From an uncultured Bacteroidota bacterium (GTDB lineage Bacteria > Bacteroidota > Bacteroidia > Bacteroidales > VadinHA17): 64,000 nt of DNA. Below the pieces are notes generated by a model. It searched no databases. It was not told where the DNA came from and saw only the letters and a list, made by a program, of their open reading frames with translations. A program made the position numbers and the translations under genes. The stretch covers positions 1 through 64,000 of the forward strand of contig CAIMVD010000270.1 in NCBI GenBank assembly GCA_903844815.1, read 5' to 3'. Shown in pieces: positions 9,385 through 19,254 of the stretch. Every line of letters begins with the position of its first letter. Position 1 is the stretch's first letter.

Positions 9385-10611
9385 CTAGTTTAAACCCCTA
9401 ACAGTCAGTTCATTTTTAAGTATCTCGATAATTGTCTTGCACCGGGAGTCGACAGAATGTGATTTAAGAGTCCGTGTTTGTCCCGACACTGCTATTCGTC
9501 TTCTCTCAGAATCATTATCAAGAAGCCATTTAATTTTTTCGGCACACTCCTCAGAAGTATCATAGACAACAACTTCATTGCCAATATCAAAAAGGTCTTT
9601 GAGATTACTTTTATTATCTGTAAGAAGGCAGCTTCCGGCACCGGTGGCCTCGAAAAGACGCATATTTCCTGCATATTTACCCGCAACATCACCGTGGTTG
9701 TTAAGGACGATCCTTGAACAATTGAGAAGCTTATACATTTCAAACCCATATCTGGGCCCTCTGATATTCTTTCGGATAATCTCCGGATAAAAATTTACAG
9801 GATTATTGCCATAATGAAGAAGGCTCATAATCGCTTCAGGATTCTTAATACCAGCTTTTTTAAAAAGACGATTCAAATAAAATAAAAATTTCTTAACAAG
9901 TATCCTCAGGTTACTCTCCGTGTTGACAAAGAGTGAAATATTTATTCCCCTATTCAAAAGATCCTCCAGCAATGCAATCCTTTCATTATGATATCCTCCT
10001 CCATGAATCAGGGAACCGGTAAAAACAACCTCATTAAACGGGTAGCTGTCAAGGGTATCAATTTCAGTGAGGAGGTCAAGATCGAAACCATGGTATACAA
10101 GGTAAGATTTTATTCCCGCTTTTTCCAGATCAACCTTAAGCCCGGGGGTACAAGTAATAACCAGATCGAGCAATTTCAGCTTTTCAAGACCCTGTGGATT
10201 AATTGGGGCACAATGGTAACCGACAACGAGTTTAATGAAATCAACCTTTTTCCTTATCTTTTTCAGAAATTCTGGCTTTAAAAATCTAAGATCTTCGATC
10301 CACAGGACATCCGGCCGGAAGTGGGCGATTCTTTTGAGAATCATGTCTTCAGCATCAGAAATCCGCAACTGATATGCCTCCGCCCATTTTTTCTGTAACT
10401 TCCTGTCATTTACGATCATGCAGTCGACAGCTACCCCATTGCGGGAAAATGCCCTTGTATATGATGCTGCAAATTCAGTTGAATCGGAAAGCAATGCTTT
10501 ATAATGCCCATCATAGTCCATACCTGAGACCTCAGGGTATTTCGCGTAGAATTTCCTCAGGTACCCCGGATACATTGAACTTATTATCAGCAATCTGAAA
10601 CTCAGTATCAT
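9385..10611 (-). CDS. Glycosyltransferase (CgeB-like / glycosyl transferase group 1)
   Basis: 408 aa; VFTGSLIHGGGYHNERIALL...RLFEATGAGSCLLTDNKSNLKDLF...GNEVVVYDT. Confidence 0.7.
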   Translation of the reverse strand: MILSFRLLIISSMYPGYLRKFYAKYPEVSGMDYDGHYKALLSDSTEFAASYTRAFSRNGVAVDCMIVNDRKLQKKWAEAYQLRISDAEDMILKRIAHFRPDVLWIEDLRFLKPEFLKKIRKKVDFIKLVVGYHCAPINPQGLEKLKLLDLVITCTPGLKVDLEKAGIKSYLVYHGFDLDLLTEIDTLDSYPFNEVVFTGSLIHGGGYHNERIALLEDLLNRGINISLFVNTESNLRILVKKFLFYLNRLFKKAGIKNPEAIMSLLHYGNNPVNFYPEIIRKNIRGPRYGFEMYKLLNCSRIVLNNHGDVAGKYAGNMRLFEATGAGSCLLTDNKSNLKDLFDIGNEVVVYDTSEECAEKIKWLLDNDSERRRIAVSGQTRTLKSHSVDSRCKTIIEILKNELTVRGLN

Positions 10612-10623
10612 CTTTAATTCAAC

Positions 10624-11943
10624 TTATGAAACAACCTGTACTCCCTGAATATTTTTTTCATAATTCATCACGATTCGGAACATCATTGTCAATACAGCAA
10701 TATAGCAAACGATCTCAATCAGCACATAAATCTTCAAAAACTCCGTGAATTCAAAGTTCCTGAGCAACAATAAAGAAAGAATCGAAATAAAATAACAGAA
10801 TTGCCAGATACTGTAATATTTAATTTTCCGCATCGAAATGAAAATGCATGAAAATGACGACACAATAAAATTCAGTATAAATGACCAAACCATTATCCTC
10901 GATATTTCTCCCGAAACGCCCCAGTTCTGGCCAAAAACTATTTTGAAAAGCGGAATGCCAAACAGCATTATCACTACTAATTCAGCCAATGAGATCGCAA
11001 GTACAATCCAAAGTGTACTTTTCAGTTCGGAAATGAAACTCTTTTTTGAATTAAAACTGTCGGCTACTTGCTGAAGCAGCACACTTGAAATTGAAGATGC
11101 AACAAAAGCCAGCGGTATTGAAAGCACCATTTTTGTCAGATCAAAGTAACCCGCACTTTCCGATGAAAAGAATTTATTAATGAATACCGGAGGAAGGAAG
11201 AAACTGCAGGTACTCATTAATGCAGGGATAAGGTTATATCTGGGAAATTCAGAGTACCTGGAGGCAACATATTTTAGTTTATTTACGCTTACTAGTTTAA
11301 GAGAAAAACCGTTCCTGAAGGATTGAATAATCGTAGATATTGAATTGGCTGTCTGACCAGCAATATCGCTCAGAATAAGACCTGCGGGATTTTTAAAAAA
11401 GGCCAGCGTTACCTGCGAAAGGCCTTCGCTACCTCTCCTTATAAGCTTATTCGCAGATACTCCGGTGTATTTCTTTTTCCTGATCAGCCAGTAATTAAAT
11501 GACTGAGCAACATTATAAAGGAAGGCTCCAAGAGGAATAATATACAGAACCGAAGAAGTAAAGCCGGGTTTAAGATTTACAGCGCTCAGAATCTGTTTAC
11601 CAAAAAGAAGGAATACAATAAATACGACAAGAGTTATGCCCAGGTTAAAAACGAGAGATAGTGCAAGCAGGCTTGCTGAATCCTTATCCTTTCGGGGCAG
11701 GACAATTGCATCATCATAACGAAGCGAAGAGAACACCGCAATTATGCCTACCATGCTGAGATATACCGAATAGGTACCCCACATTTCTGCTGTGAACAGC
11801 CGGCGCAATAAAGGCTGAAGAAGAACCGATACTAATTGAGCCAGCACAGTACCCGATACAAGCACCGATGTATTGCGGATCAATTCTGATTTAAAAATGG
11901 TTCTTGGATTCACGTTGGGTAAAGATGTGGCTTTAAAAGTCAA
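10624..11943 (-). CDS. Oligosaccharide flippase / polysaccharide biosynthesis membrane protein (Wzx-like)
   Basis: 439 aa polytopic; N-terminal 'NTSVLVSGTVLAQLVSVLLQPLLRRLFTAEMWGTYSVYLS' typical of the family. Confidence 0.88.
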   Translation of the reverse strand: MTFKATSLPNVNPRTIFKSELIRNTSVLVSGTVLAQLVSVLLQPLLRRLFTAEMWGTYSVYLSMVGIIAVFSSLRYDDAIVLPRKDKDSASLLALSLVFNLGITLVVFIVFLLFGKQILSAVNLKPGFTSSVLYIIPLGAFLYNVAQSFNYWLIRKKKYTGVSANKLIRRGSEGLSQVTLAFFKNPAGLILSDIAGQTANSISTIIQSFRNGFSLKLVSVNKLKYVASRYSEFPRYNLIPALMSTCSFFLPPVFINKFFSSESAGYFDLTKMVLSIPLAFVASSISSVLLQQVADSFNSKKSFISELKSTLWIVLAISLAELVVIMLFGIPLFKIVFGQNWGVSGEISRIMVWSFILNFIVSSFSCIFISMRKIKYYSIWQFCYFISILSLLLLRNFEFTEFLKIYVLIEIVCYIAVLTMMFRIVMNYEKNIQGVQVVS

Positions 11944-12941
11944 CCCTTAGTGAATGGAACTTTCCTGTCGACACTAAGAGTTATGAGATAATATAAGACA
12001 AGGGTAAGGATAAACAGCGGAATCTGAAGTACTTTAATTTCCCGGTAAACAGCTATGAGTATAATGATTCCTATGTTTATTGCTATAAGAAAATAAATCA
12101 CTTTCTGGTGTGAATAACCAGCCTGGATTATCCGCTGATATACATGCTTCCTGTGGCCGGTACTTAATTTTTCTCTGTTTCTCCAGCGTCGGAAAAGAGT
12201 AAGTGTCGTATCAAACCAGAAAGGGGATGTTAACATAATCCAGTTAAGGATTGAAAAATCAAAGGTATTATGGAAATGAATACCCATTACAACTATTATA
12301 AATCCAAGCTGGGTGCTTCCGACATCACCCATGAAAATTTTCGCCTTGGGCCAGTTCCAGTATAAGAAACCCGATACGCAAAAGACAAGCAACAAATTCG
12401 CAAGGTTCCAGGTAAAAACAAACAAAACTGAACAAATAATAATAGCTTCAACCGAAGCAAATCCATCGACGCCGTCCATAAAGTTGAAAAGATTTATGAA
12501 CCAGACCATGCCGACAATCGCAAGAGGATAGATCAGGAACTGATAATCCGCTTCAAATCCGGGCAAAATAAGCGGCCTCAGTCCTCCCAGCAACCAGAAA
12601 GCCAGTACAGCAGTTAAAAAATGGACAAACAGCCTGACAGAGGGCTTAATATCAATTATATCATCAATAAAACTTACAATAGCCAGCAGGACTCCTGACA
12701 TTAATGCAAGGAAGAACTGCTTCTCAACGATGCCCGAGAAATATAAAACAATGAGACCTGTATACCAGGTAATTACTATAGCTATGCCTCCTCCAAAAGG
12801 CGTTGGTATATTATGAAGACTCCTTTCGTTAGGAAGCGCAACCATCTTTCTCCTGAGTGCATAGTTTTTTATCATCCATGTCAGAATGAATGACAATAAA
12901 CCAAGGAGAACAATCAGAATAAAAGACGTTAGAAAATTCAA
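11940..12941 (-). CDS. WecA/MraY-like undecaprenyl-phosphate sugar-1-phosphate transferase (GT4)
   Basis: NERSLHNIPTPFGGGIAI...SFIDDIIDI...NLFNFMDGVDG...KIFMGDVGSTQLGF...GHRKHVYQRI. Confidence 0.9.
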   Translation of the reverse strand: MNFLTSFILIVLLGLLSFILTWMIKNYALRRKMVALPNERSLHNIPTPFGGGIAIVITWYTGLIVLYFSGIVEKQFFLALMSGVLLAIVSFIDDIIDIKPSVRLFVHFLTAVLAFWLLGGLRPLILPGFEADYQFLIYPLAIVGMVWFINLFNFMDGVDGFASVEAIIICSVLFVFTWNLANLLLVFCVSGFLYWNWPKAKIFMGDVGSTQLGFIIVVMGIHFHNTFDFSILNWIMLTSPFWFDTTLTLFRRWRNREKLSTGHRKHVYQRIIQAGYSHQKVIYFLIAINIGIIILIAVYREIKVLQIPLFILTLVLYYLITLSVDRKVPFTKG

Positions 12942-12987
12942 GAAATGAACTGTATAAAGTATTTTCTGAAACAGTATAAGGATTCTT

Positions 12988-13860
12988 CTATTTTTCCGAA
13001 AGATATCCTTTGATCATCATTTTAAAACCCTGCTCAATTGTATAAGGGGGATCATATCCGAGAACCTCCCTTGTTTCCTCATTATCGAGAAAAAATGAGT
13101 TGTATAGCCTGTCAAAAATTCCCGGAAAGAATTTTACTCCTGAATTTATTACGAAATCAGGCAGACGGAACATTAATGGCCGGCGCTTCATAAAACAGGA
13201 AATAAGTTTAACCAGGTCAGTAGTGGATAAAGGTTTGTTGTCCATAGCCACAAACACCCCTGATGCTCTTAATTCGATTATTCTGTCGATGAAACCAACC
13301 AGATTTTCGACATAGGTATAATGCCTGTTGTTATCAACGCCACGAAAGGGAAGTAAAGGAACCCTTTCGATTAGTCTTACAAGTTTAAGAATATTAGCTC
13401 CAACTCCGGGCCCGTACACAATTGGCGTTCTGATTATTGAGACAATAAATTCCGGTGTCCCGAGCAGTCGCAATGCAATTTCCGCCTCAAATTTACTTTC
13501 TCCGTAAGGATCATCAGGGAAGCAGAGAGAATATTCGTTCCAGGGTTCAGTGCCAGGAATCCATTTTCCGTAAACTTTCACGGTACTTAAAAATATGAAC
13601 TGTCTTACACCCGATGCCCTGGCCTGCTCAGCCATCCTGATCGTAAGATCCCGATTGACCCTGAAGTATTCAGAAGCCGGAGTGGTATTCGATCGGTGAA
13701 CTATTGCAGCGAGATGCAAAACTGAATCAAAGCCACTGAAATCGATCGACTCAGGAAGATTTTCACGAAGGGAAATCTCATCGAATTCCTTGTATTTTGA
13801 GAACTTACGGAAATTGGTACCAATGAAGCTATTTGTACCGGTAATCAGTATTCGGGCCAT
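12988..13860 (-). CDS. NAD-dependent epimerase/dehydratase (SDR)
   Basis: ILITGTNSFIGTNF...LHLAAIVHRS...YGESKFEAE...RTPIVYGPGV. Confidence 0.85.
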   Translation of the reverse strand: MARILITGTNSFIGTNFRKFSKYKEFDEISLRENLPESIDFSGFDSVLHLAAIVHRSNTTPASEYFRVNRDLTIRMAEQARASGVRQFIFLSTVKVYGKWIPGTEPWNEYSLCFPDDPYGESKFEAEIALRLLGTPEFIVSIIRTPIVYGPGVGANILKLVRLIERVPLLPFRGVDNNRHYTYVENLVGFIDRIIELRASGVFVAMDNKPLSTTDLVKLISCFMKRRPLMFRLPDFVINSGVKFFPGIFDRLYNSFFLDNEETREVLGYDPPYTIEQGFKMMIKGYLSEK

Positions 13861-13896
13861 TTTAATTCAGATCTTGGTTGCACTGATTCAGGTTCA

Positions 13897-14685
13897 TCAG
13901 CGACTTGCGATTTTATCATGCTTTCTGCTACCGCCCAAAAACTCAAAAATCTTAAAAAAATATTTAAGGTAAATAAAGAAGTATCCTGTCCTGAGGCCAT
14001 TTTCCCTGCAGGCTCTCAGAATTTCACTGTTCAGGGTAATATTGCTTTTCAGCGATTTGTTGCTTACTCCTCCTCTGCGCATCGATACAAAGGGCATTTC
14101 TAAGTACTGAGATCTAAGCCTGTTCACATAAATGAACCGCAACAGAAGCTCAAAATCAGCTGCAATTTTATAATCCGGTTTATAATAGCCGAGCTTCTCA
14201 AAAAAATCCCTCTTAACATAAAAACTTGGATGAGCAGGCATAAAACCGAAGCGAAACCTTCCCGGACGAAAAGCTCCTGATGAATAATATCTTACAATTC
14301 TTGAAGTATTTTCGGAACTGACGAAAATAGCATCTCCATAAACAGCATCAATATCGTTTTCTATGAATGTTTCCGCCACTTTCGCAATTACCTGCCGGTC
14401 ATAAAATACATCATCTGAATTAACTATCCCTAAAATATCTCCTGTGGAAATAGCTATGCCCTTGTTAATTGCATCATAAATACCATTATCTGGCTCTGTA
14501 AGAAACTTTGAAATTTTCGAACCGTACGATTTTACAATTTCGACTGTACCATCAGTTGATGCCCCATCTATAACAATGTATTCAATATGCGGATATGTCT
14601 GACACATTACCGAATCAATAGTCCCTGAAATTGTAGCCGCACTATTATGTGAAACGGTAATTACCGTGATTACCGGATTATTCAT
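13897..14685 (-). CDS. Glycosyltransferase family 2
   Basis: ITVITVSHNSAATISGTIDSVMCQTYPHIEYIVIDGASTDGT...NSDDVFYD. Confidence 0.92.
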   Translation of the reverse strand: MNNPVITVITVSHNSAATISGTIDSVMCQTYPHIEYIVIDGASTDGTVEIVKSYGSKISKFLTEPDNGIYDAINKGIAISTGDILGIVNSDDVFYDRQVIAKVAETFIENDIDAVYGDAIFVSSENTSRIVRYYSSGAFRPGRFRFGFMPAHPSFYVKRDFFEKLGYYKPDYKIAADFELLLRFIYVNRLRSQYLEMPFVSMRRGGVSNKSLKSNITLNSEILRACRENGLRTGYFFIYLKYFFKIFEFLGGSRKHDKIASR

Positions 14686-14717
14686 TATGTGAAAGCAAAG
14701 TCAATAATATCAGTACG

Positions 14718-15314
14718 TTACTTATTTCGAATAATAGCCAGGAGTGTCAGAAGAATTATTTTACAATAGCTGTGAACATTCATTTCGTTTAAATAAGACA
14801 TATTCAGTTTAATCTTCAGGGGCATTATTTCTTCGATATATGTTTTTTCAGGATCGGGTGAAAGTGCCAGAAGTTTATTTTCATCTTTAAATCTGATTGA
14901 TGCGTAATCTGTTATCCCCGGTTTTACACTCAATACAATTTTCTGGTCATTATTATACAAATCGACATACTTTCGTACCTCAGGTCTTGGTCCGACAAAA
15001 CTCATGTTCCCCAATATTACATTTATCAACTGAGGTAACTCATCGATTTTGTATTTCCTGAGAAAATGACCTGTTCTGGTTATTCTCTTGTCGTTTGCTC
15101 CGACTGTTAAAAGTAATTTTCTGTCGGAATTAAGACCCATTGTACGGAATTTGAACAAGGTGAAATCCTTATTATTCTTCCCAACTCTTTTCTGTGTGTA
15201 GAAAACTCCTCCCGGAGTGTCCGTAATGATTAGAAAAGATACAATTATGAGAACCGGTAATAATATAATGATAGCCAGGATCGAAATAATTAAGTCAAAA
15301 AATCTAATCAACAT
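14718..15314 (-). CDS. Initiating sugar transferase (WcaJ/bacterial sugar transferase family)
   Basis: GVFYTQKRVGKNNKDFTLFKFRTM...ITRTGHFLRKYKIDELPQLINVILGNMSFVGPRPEVRKYV. Confidence 0.92.
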   Translation of the reverse strand: MLIRFFDLIISILAIIILLPVLIIVSFLIITDTPGGVFYTQKRVGKNNKDFTLFKFRTMGLNSDRKLLLTVGANDKRITRTGHFLRKYKIDELPQLINVILGNMSFVGPRPEVRKYVDLYNNDQKIVLSVKPGITDYASIRFKDENKLLALSPDPEKTYIEEIMPLKIKLNMSYLNEMNVHSYCKIILLTLLAIIRNK

Positions 15315-15353
15315 AGTATCAGATTATTATTAAAAATATTTTGTTACTAAAAA

Positions 15354-16229
15354 TCAAAGGCATATTGATTTTGCTCTCGAAGTAATTTCATTCATAAATG
15401 TTTCATCTGAAATAACAGATTCGAAACTTTTAAAATCGAATCTGCCGGCAATGTCATTAAGTTTCTGTTCTGTTTTCGAAATATTCAGGTAGTGTCTTAT
15501 ATGCCTGAGCAGGGGAAATGATAACCGCGGCTGATCTCCGTCGATATCACGCGGATGGATATACAAAATGAGAGGCCGATTGTGTTTCTGAATAATACCG
15601 GCCATTTTTAAAAAGAAAGTCAAGGGGAACATCCTTAAATATCCTCCACCAAAGCAAGAAAGCCTCAGAATACGAAAATCAACAATAGTCTGGGGAAATT
15701 CCAGAATTTCCCTGTCACCCAACTTAATAATTACAGGTTCCTTATCGAACTTATCATAATGCCCAAGCAATCTTTTCCCCGGGAAAATAGAAGAGTCATA
15801 TTTTATTCCATGCTCTGCCAATATGCTGAAAGCCCATTCGGTCTCCGGTGTTATTGAAAAACCCGGAGCCCTGTATCCAAGAACTTTTCTTCCCGAAATA
15901 TCTTCAATTACAGAGACCGCTTTGTATATATCTTGCCGGAACTCATCCGGAGTCTGGTTATAGATCATTTTATGGGCATAACCATGAGTTGCTATTTCGT
16001 GGCCACGTCGGAGTGATTCTTTTACAAGATCCGGGTGTTTTTCGGCGACCCAGCCAAGGAAGAAAAAAGTCGCTGTTACATTATTTCTCTCAAAAAGGTC
16101 CCATAATCTGGGAAGCACATGCTGCACCCTCTGCACGGCCCCATCCCAGCCTTCGAACGGGATGATATTGTCGAGACCTTCAGGAATATGAAACCACTCC
16201 TCTACGTCGACTGACATCACAGCATTCAT
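15354..16229 (-). CDS. Polysaccharide deacetylase (XrtA-locus/DUF3473 type)
   Basis: MSVDVEEWFH...NNVTATFFFLGWVAEKHPDLVKESLRRGHEIATHGYAHKMIY...YRAPGFSI...YIHPRDIDGDQPRL. Confidence 0.9.
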   Translation of the reverse strand: MNAVMSVDVEEWFHIPEGLDNIIPFEGWDGAVQRVQHVLPRLWDLFERNNVTATFFFLGWVAEKHPDLVKESLRRGHEIATHGYAHKMIYNQTPDEFRQDIYKAVSVIEDISGRKVLGYRAPGFSITPETEWAFSILAEHGIKYDSSIFPGKRLLGHYDKFDKEPVIIKLGDREILEFPQTIVDFRILRLSCFGGGYLRMFPLTFFLKMAGIIQKHNRPLILYIHPRDIDGDQPRLSFPLLRHIRHYLNISKTEQKLNDIAGRFDFKSFESVISDETFMNEITSRAKSICL

Positions 16230-16235
16230 ACCTTT

Positions 16236-16871
16236 TCAGTTCAGGTTTATAGTGACGAAGTAATCTCTGTCAATCCTTTCGATTGAATAAGACATTATTT
16301 CAAGTTGCGCCATTAAATCCTCAATATCCTTTCGATGGTACAAGCGAAGATAGCAACGGTTCCTGTAGCGGAGTTTTCTCTGAAAAGCGAGCACCCCCCC
16401 ATCAGCAGGAAAACTTATCATTACTTTACGGTTTGTAATATTTATCGCTCTCTCTATGACCAGTTCCGGATGTTCAAAATATTCCACGAAGCCCATCATT
16501 ATGGAATAGTCAAATTTTCGCCCCGGTTCATAGCCGAAAACATCCACAACTTCAAAGCGCAGGGAATTTTCGAGTCCTAGTTCTTTCGCATGTTCCTTTG
16601 CAAGACCGATCATTGGTTCCGAAAAATCAATCCCCAGGATCTCCCTTTCACCGGTCGTTGCCAGGGAAAAACAATAATGTCCCGGGCCGCAGCCGATGTC
16701 GATCACAGAGACATTTTCGGGTGGAATTATCTTCATGGTTTTATCAAAACGTATTTTCATTGCTCCACGGAACAATTTGTTGATGATACTATTGAACCAC
16801 GAGTTTCTGGTGCCGTAAATAGCATCAAAATCGGACGCATAACGGTCCCAGAATGATTTGTTTTCTTTCAT
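16236..16871 (-). CDS. Class I SAM-dependent methyltransferase
   Basis: VSVIDIGCGPGHYCFSLA...LGIDFSEPMIGLAKEHA. Confidence 0.88.
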   Translation of the reverse strand: MKENKSFWDRYASDFDAIYGTRNSWFNSIINKLFRGAMKIRFDKTMKIIPPENVSVIDIGCGPGHYCFSLATTGEREILGIDFSEPMIGLAKEHAKELGLENSLRFEVVDVFGYEPGRKFDYSIMMGFVEYFEHPELVIERAINITNRKVMISFPADGGVLAFQRKLRYRNRCYLRLYHRKDIEDLMAQLEIMSYSIERIDRDYFVTINLN

Positions 16872-19177
16872 TTGGATATTTTTGAAACCTTATCTGCCCT
16901 TTTATGAACAGAGTGGATGAAGAATGGAAGAATTGAAAAGAAACCCATTATCGGGGGATCGAAGGGGCTGCCACCGCTGAAAAACGAAAAGAAGAAGGTG
17001 ATGATAAAGAAAATAAAAAAGATAGGATATACTTTAATATACTTGATATAATAATAAAAAACCCTATACATGAAAAAACAAAAAAGAGAGAGTCCCAGAA
17101 TTCCGGAATAAAGAAGAACTGAAAGGAATGGATTATGTGGCCAGTCACTTTTTGTTCTGTCGTTAAGAAAACGAGCTCCATACCAGTTAATAAAACAATA
17201 ACCACCTCCAAACATCTTTTTACCAAAGCTATACTCTTCAAAGAATATCCTGGCAGCGAATCTCCACCTTTGCACTCTCATTTGAATAAAGCCAGCTGAT
17301 TCATCATCAGATGATTGAATTTTCATTTTTCCGGGTGCTAAATAAGTACTATCCTCCCTTACCAATTTTGAAATAAATAATCTGAAAGGATCCCGATCAG
17401 TAGTACTATTCGTTAAGTCAGCATGTGATTGTAAAATCCTTTTCGAAAAGAGCGGTCTGTTAACCGGCAAAATGAAATTAAGAAAAAATGAACCTTTCTT
17501 GAGCAAAGGCTGATCGCCTATATTAAAGATTTGATAATGACCTAACAAGTTGATTGTCGGATCAGATCCCTTGTAACAAATACTTTTATTAATTAAAAAC
17601 GAAGGATTTCCATATCCTTTATCATTATACTCTGTTTCAATCGATTTTTTGTATTTCAGAACATGCGGTGCAGAATTATCATTGCTTTCAGGGGTATTTA
17701 TAACAGGATGAGCAAATATTACGTAGCCCTTCATCGCAGAAAAATCTGTTTCTCCTAATTTGGCAATGTACAAATATGTCGGAAATTCCCCCTTTTTATA
17801 AGTGAAGTTCAAAGTCAGCTTCTGCCAGGTTCCTTTCTTTGACATGTCGTAGCTGACTCTTTGATAATCTTCACTCTCAGCTTCAAATGCCATCATAGCA
17901 TAGAATCCATCAAAATCCTCACTTACAAAACAATAAACTGTAGCTCCAGTTACTACTTCTTTTACAGCATTTTCGGAGCCTATCAAAGTATAAGCATATG
18001 CATTGCCCTCCCTGACACTGGCATTACATGTATTGTCGAGCATGTAACCTTTTGAACCTTCGGGTACTATTTCAACGTTAAAGCCTGTAAGGTGATTAAT
18101 TGTTTTATGAACTCTGGTACCCCAACCACTATCTGGATCATATGGATTATCCGATGGATTCCACATTAGCCGGTACAGGTCGGAAAAGGATATATTTAGA
18201 TTAAGAACCTGTGTGTATTCAAGAATATTTGAAGTCACAAGGTGAAATGATCCATTAATATTCCGTGAACCCATGGATCCAAAAAACTTGCTTTTAAACC
18301 GATAATCAGTTAAGAAAAGAAATGATCCTGAAAAAACAACCAGCAGAATTAGCGAAAACAGGAAATTTCCTGCTCCTACTTCAAAACTATTTTTAGAGTT
18401 ATTGCCGATGGAAACCTTTAAATATTTGATTATTATTATTCCTGTTGCAATAATAACAAGTATAAACAATAATACTATTCCTCTTTTGGAAGCAGACAAA
18501 ATAACATTCATCGTAAAGAATGCAAATAGAAAAATACTTGAGACTACTCCTGATTTTTTTAGAGGTTTCGGAGGATGGAAGAGTAAGATGATAAGCCCGA
18601 AGAAGATGGGAATAGATGCAAAATTATTATCAATATCAAGTGTTTCCCCTTTTTTTCCAATATAATCCAAATTAAGAGGAACAAAGTCCCTGAAGGAAAG
18701 GATATCAAAAATGACAAAAAAATTAAATATTGAGACGATAAATGCGAAAATAGCAATTAGAAAAAGCAGATTTTCGAGGTACTGCTTTAACTTATTTTCC
18801 GTATCAATAATTACAGATAGTACAATAAAAACAAAAAGCAAAAAAGAAGTACTGACCAGCTCCTTAAAAATAGTAAGAAAGATTTTATCAGTTAATACAA
18901 ATTGAAGCAAAGAGACCAGAAAAAGAAGTATCGGAATAAGATAATTGCGAAAAGAACCCCGAATTACAGGCATATTTATACTTCTGTGTTTTAACAGAAA
19001 AAAAACTGCAAGAAGAATAATGCATAAAAAAAACGGATACTTGAAGAAGGGTACTGCAGTTCTGAAAATAAATAAAAGTAAAACCAGATTAATCAACCAG
19101 ACTTCAAACAATATAGAGTCTTTGTTCTTAAGACATAAAAACTCATTAATGCTATATCTTTGGTCAATCAGATTCAT
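16868..19177 (-). CDS. Large O-antigen ligase/polymerase-like membrane protein with ~350-aa extracytoplasmic insertion
   Basis: 769 aa; TM-rich N- and C-termini, 'FGGGYCFINWYGARFLNDRTKSDWPHNPFLSVLLYSGILG' Wzy-like loop, interrupted by a soluble beta-rich-looking segment. Confidence 0.7.
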   Translation of the reverse strand: MNLIDQRYSINEFLCLKNKDSILFEVWLINLVLLLFIFRTAVPFFKYPFFLCIILLAVFFLLKHRSINMPVIRGSFRNYLIPILLFLVSLLQFVLTDKIFLTIFKELVSTSFLLFVFIVLSVIIDTENKLKQYLENLLFLIAIFAFIVSIFNFFVIFDILSFRDFVPLNLDYIGKKGETLDIDNNFASIPIFFGLIILLFHPPKPLKKSGVVSSIFLFAFFTMNVILSASKRGIVLLFILVIIATGIIIIKYLKVSIGNNSKNSFEVGAGNFLFSLILLVVFSGSFLFLTDYRFKSKFFGSMGSRNINGSFHLVTSNILEYTQVLNLNISFSDLYRLMWNPSDNPYDPDSGWGTRVHKTINHLTGFNVEIVPEGSKGYMLDNTCNASVREGNAYAYTLIGSENAVKEVVTGATVYCFVSEDFDGFYAMMAFEAESEDYQRVSYDMSKKGTWQKLTLNFTYKKGEFPTYLYIAKLGETDFSAMKGYVIFAHPVINTPESNDNSAPHVLKYKKSIETEYNDKGYGNPSFLINKSICYKGSDPTINLLGHYQIFNIGDQPLLKKGSFFLNFILPVNRPLFSKRILQSHADLTNSTTDRDPFRLFISKLVREDSTYLAPGKMKIQSSDDESAGFIQMRVQRWRFAARIFFEEYSFGKKMFGGGYCFINWYGARFLNDRTKSDWPHNPFLSVLLYSGILGLSLFCFFMYRVFYYYIKYIKVYPIFFIFFIITFFFSFFSGGSPFDPPIMGFFSILPFFIHSVHKRADKVSKISK

Positions 19178-19254
19178 ATACCGGAATGAAATATACGATG
19201 GGGCCCAATATGTTCAGGAGGATAATATTAGAAACGAATCATCATTTAATCTGT

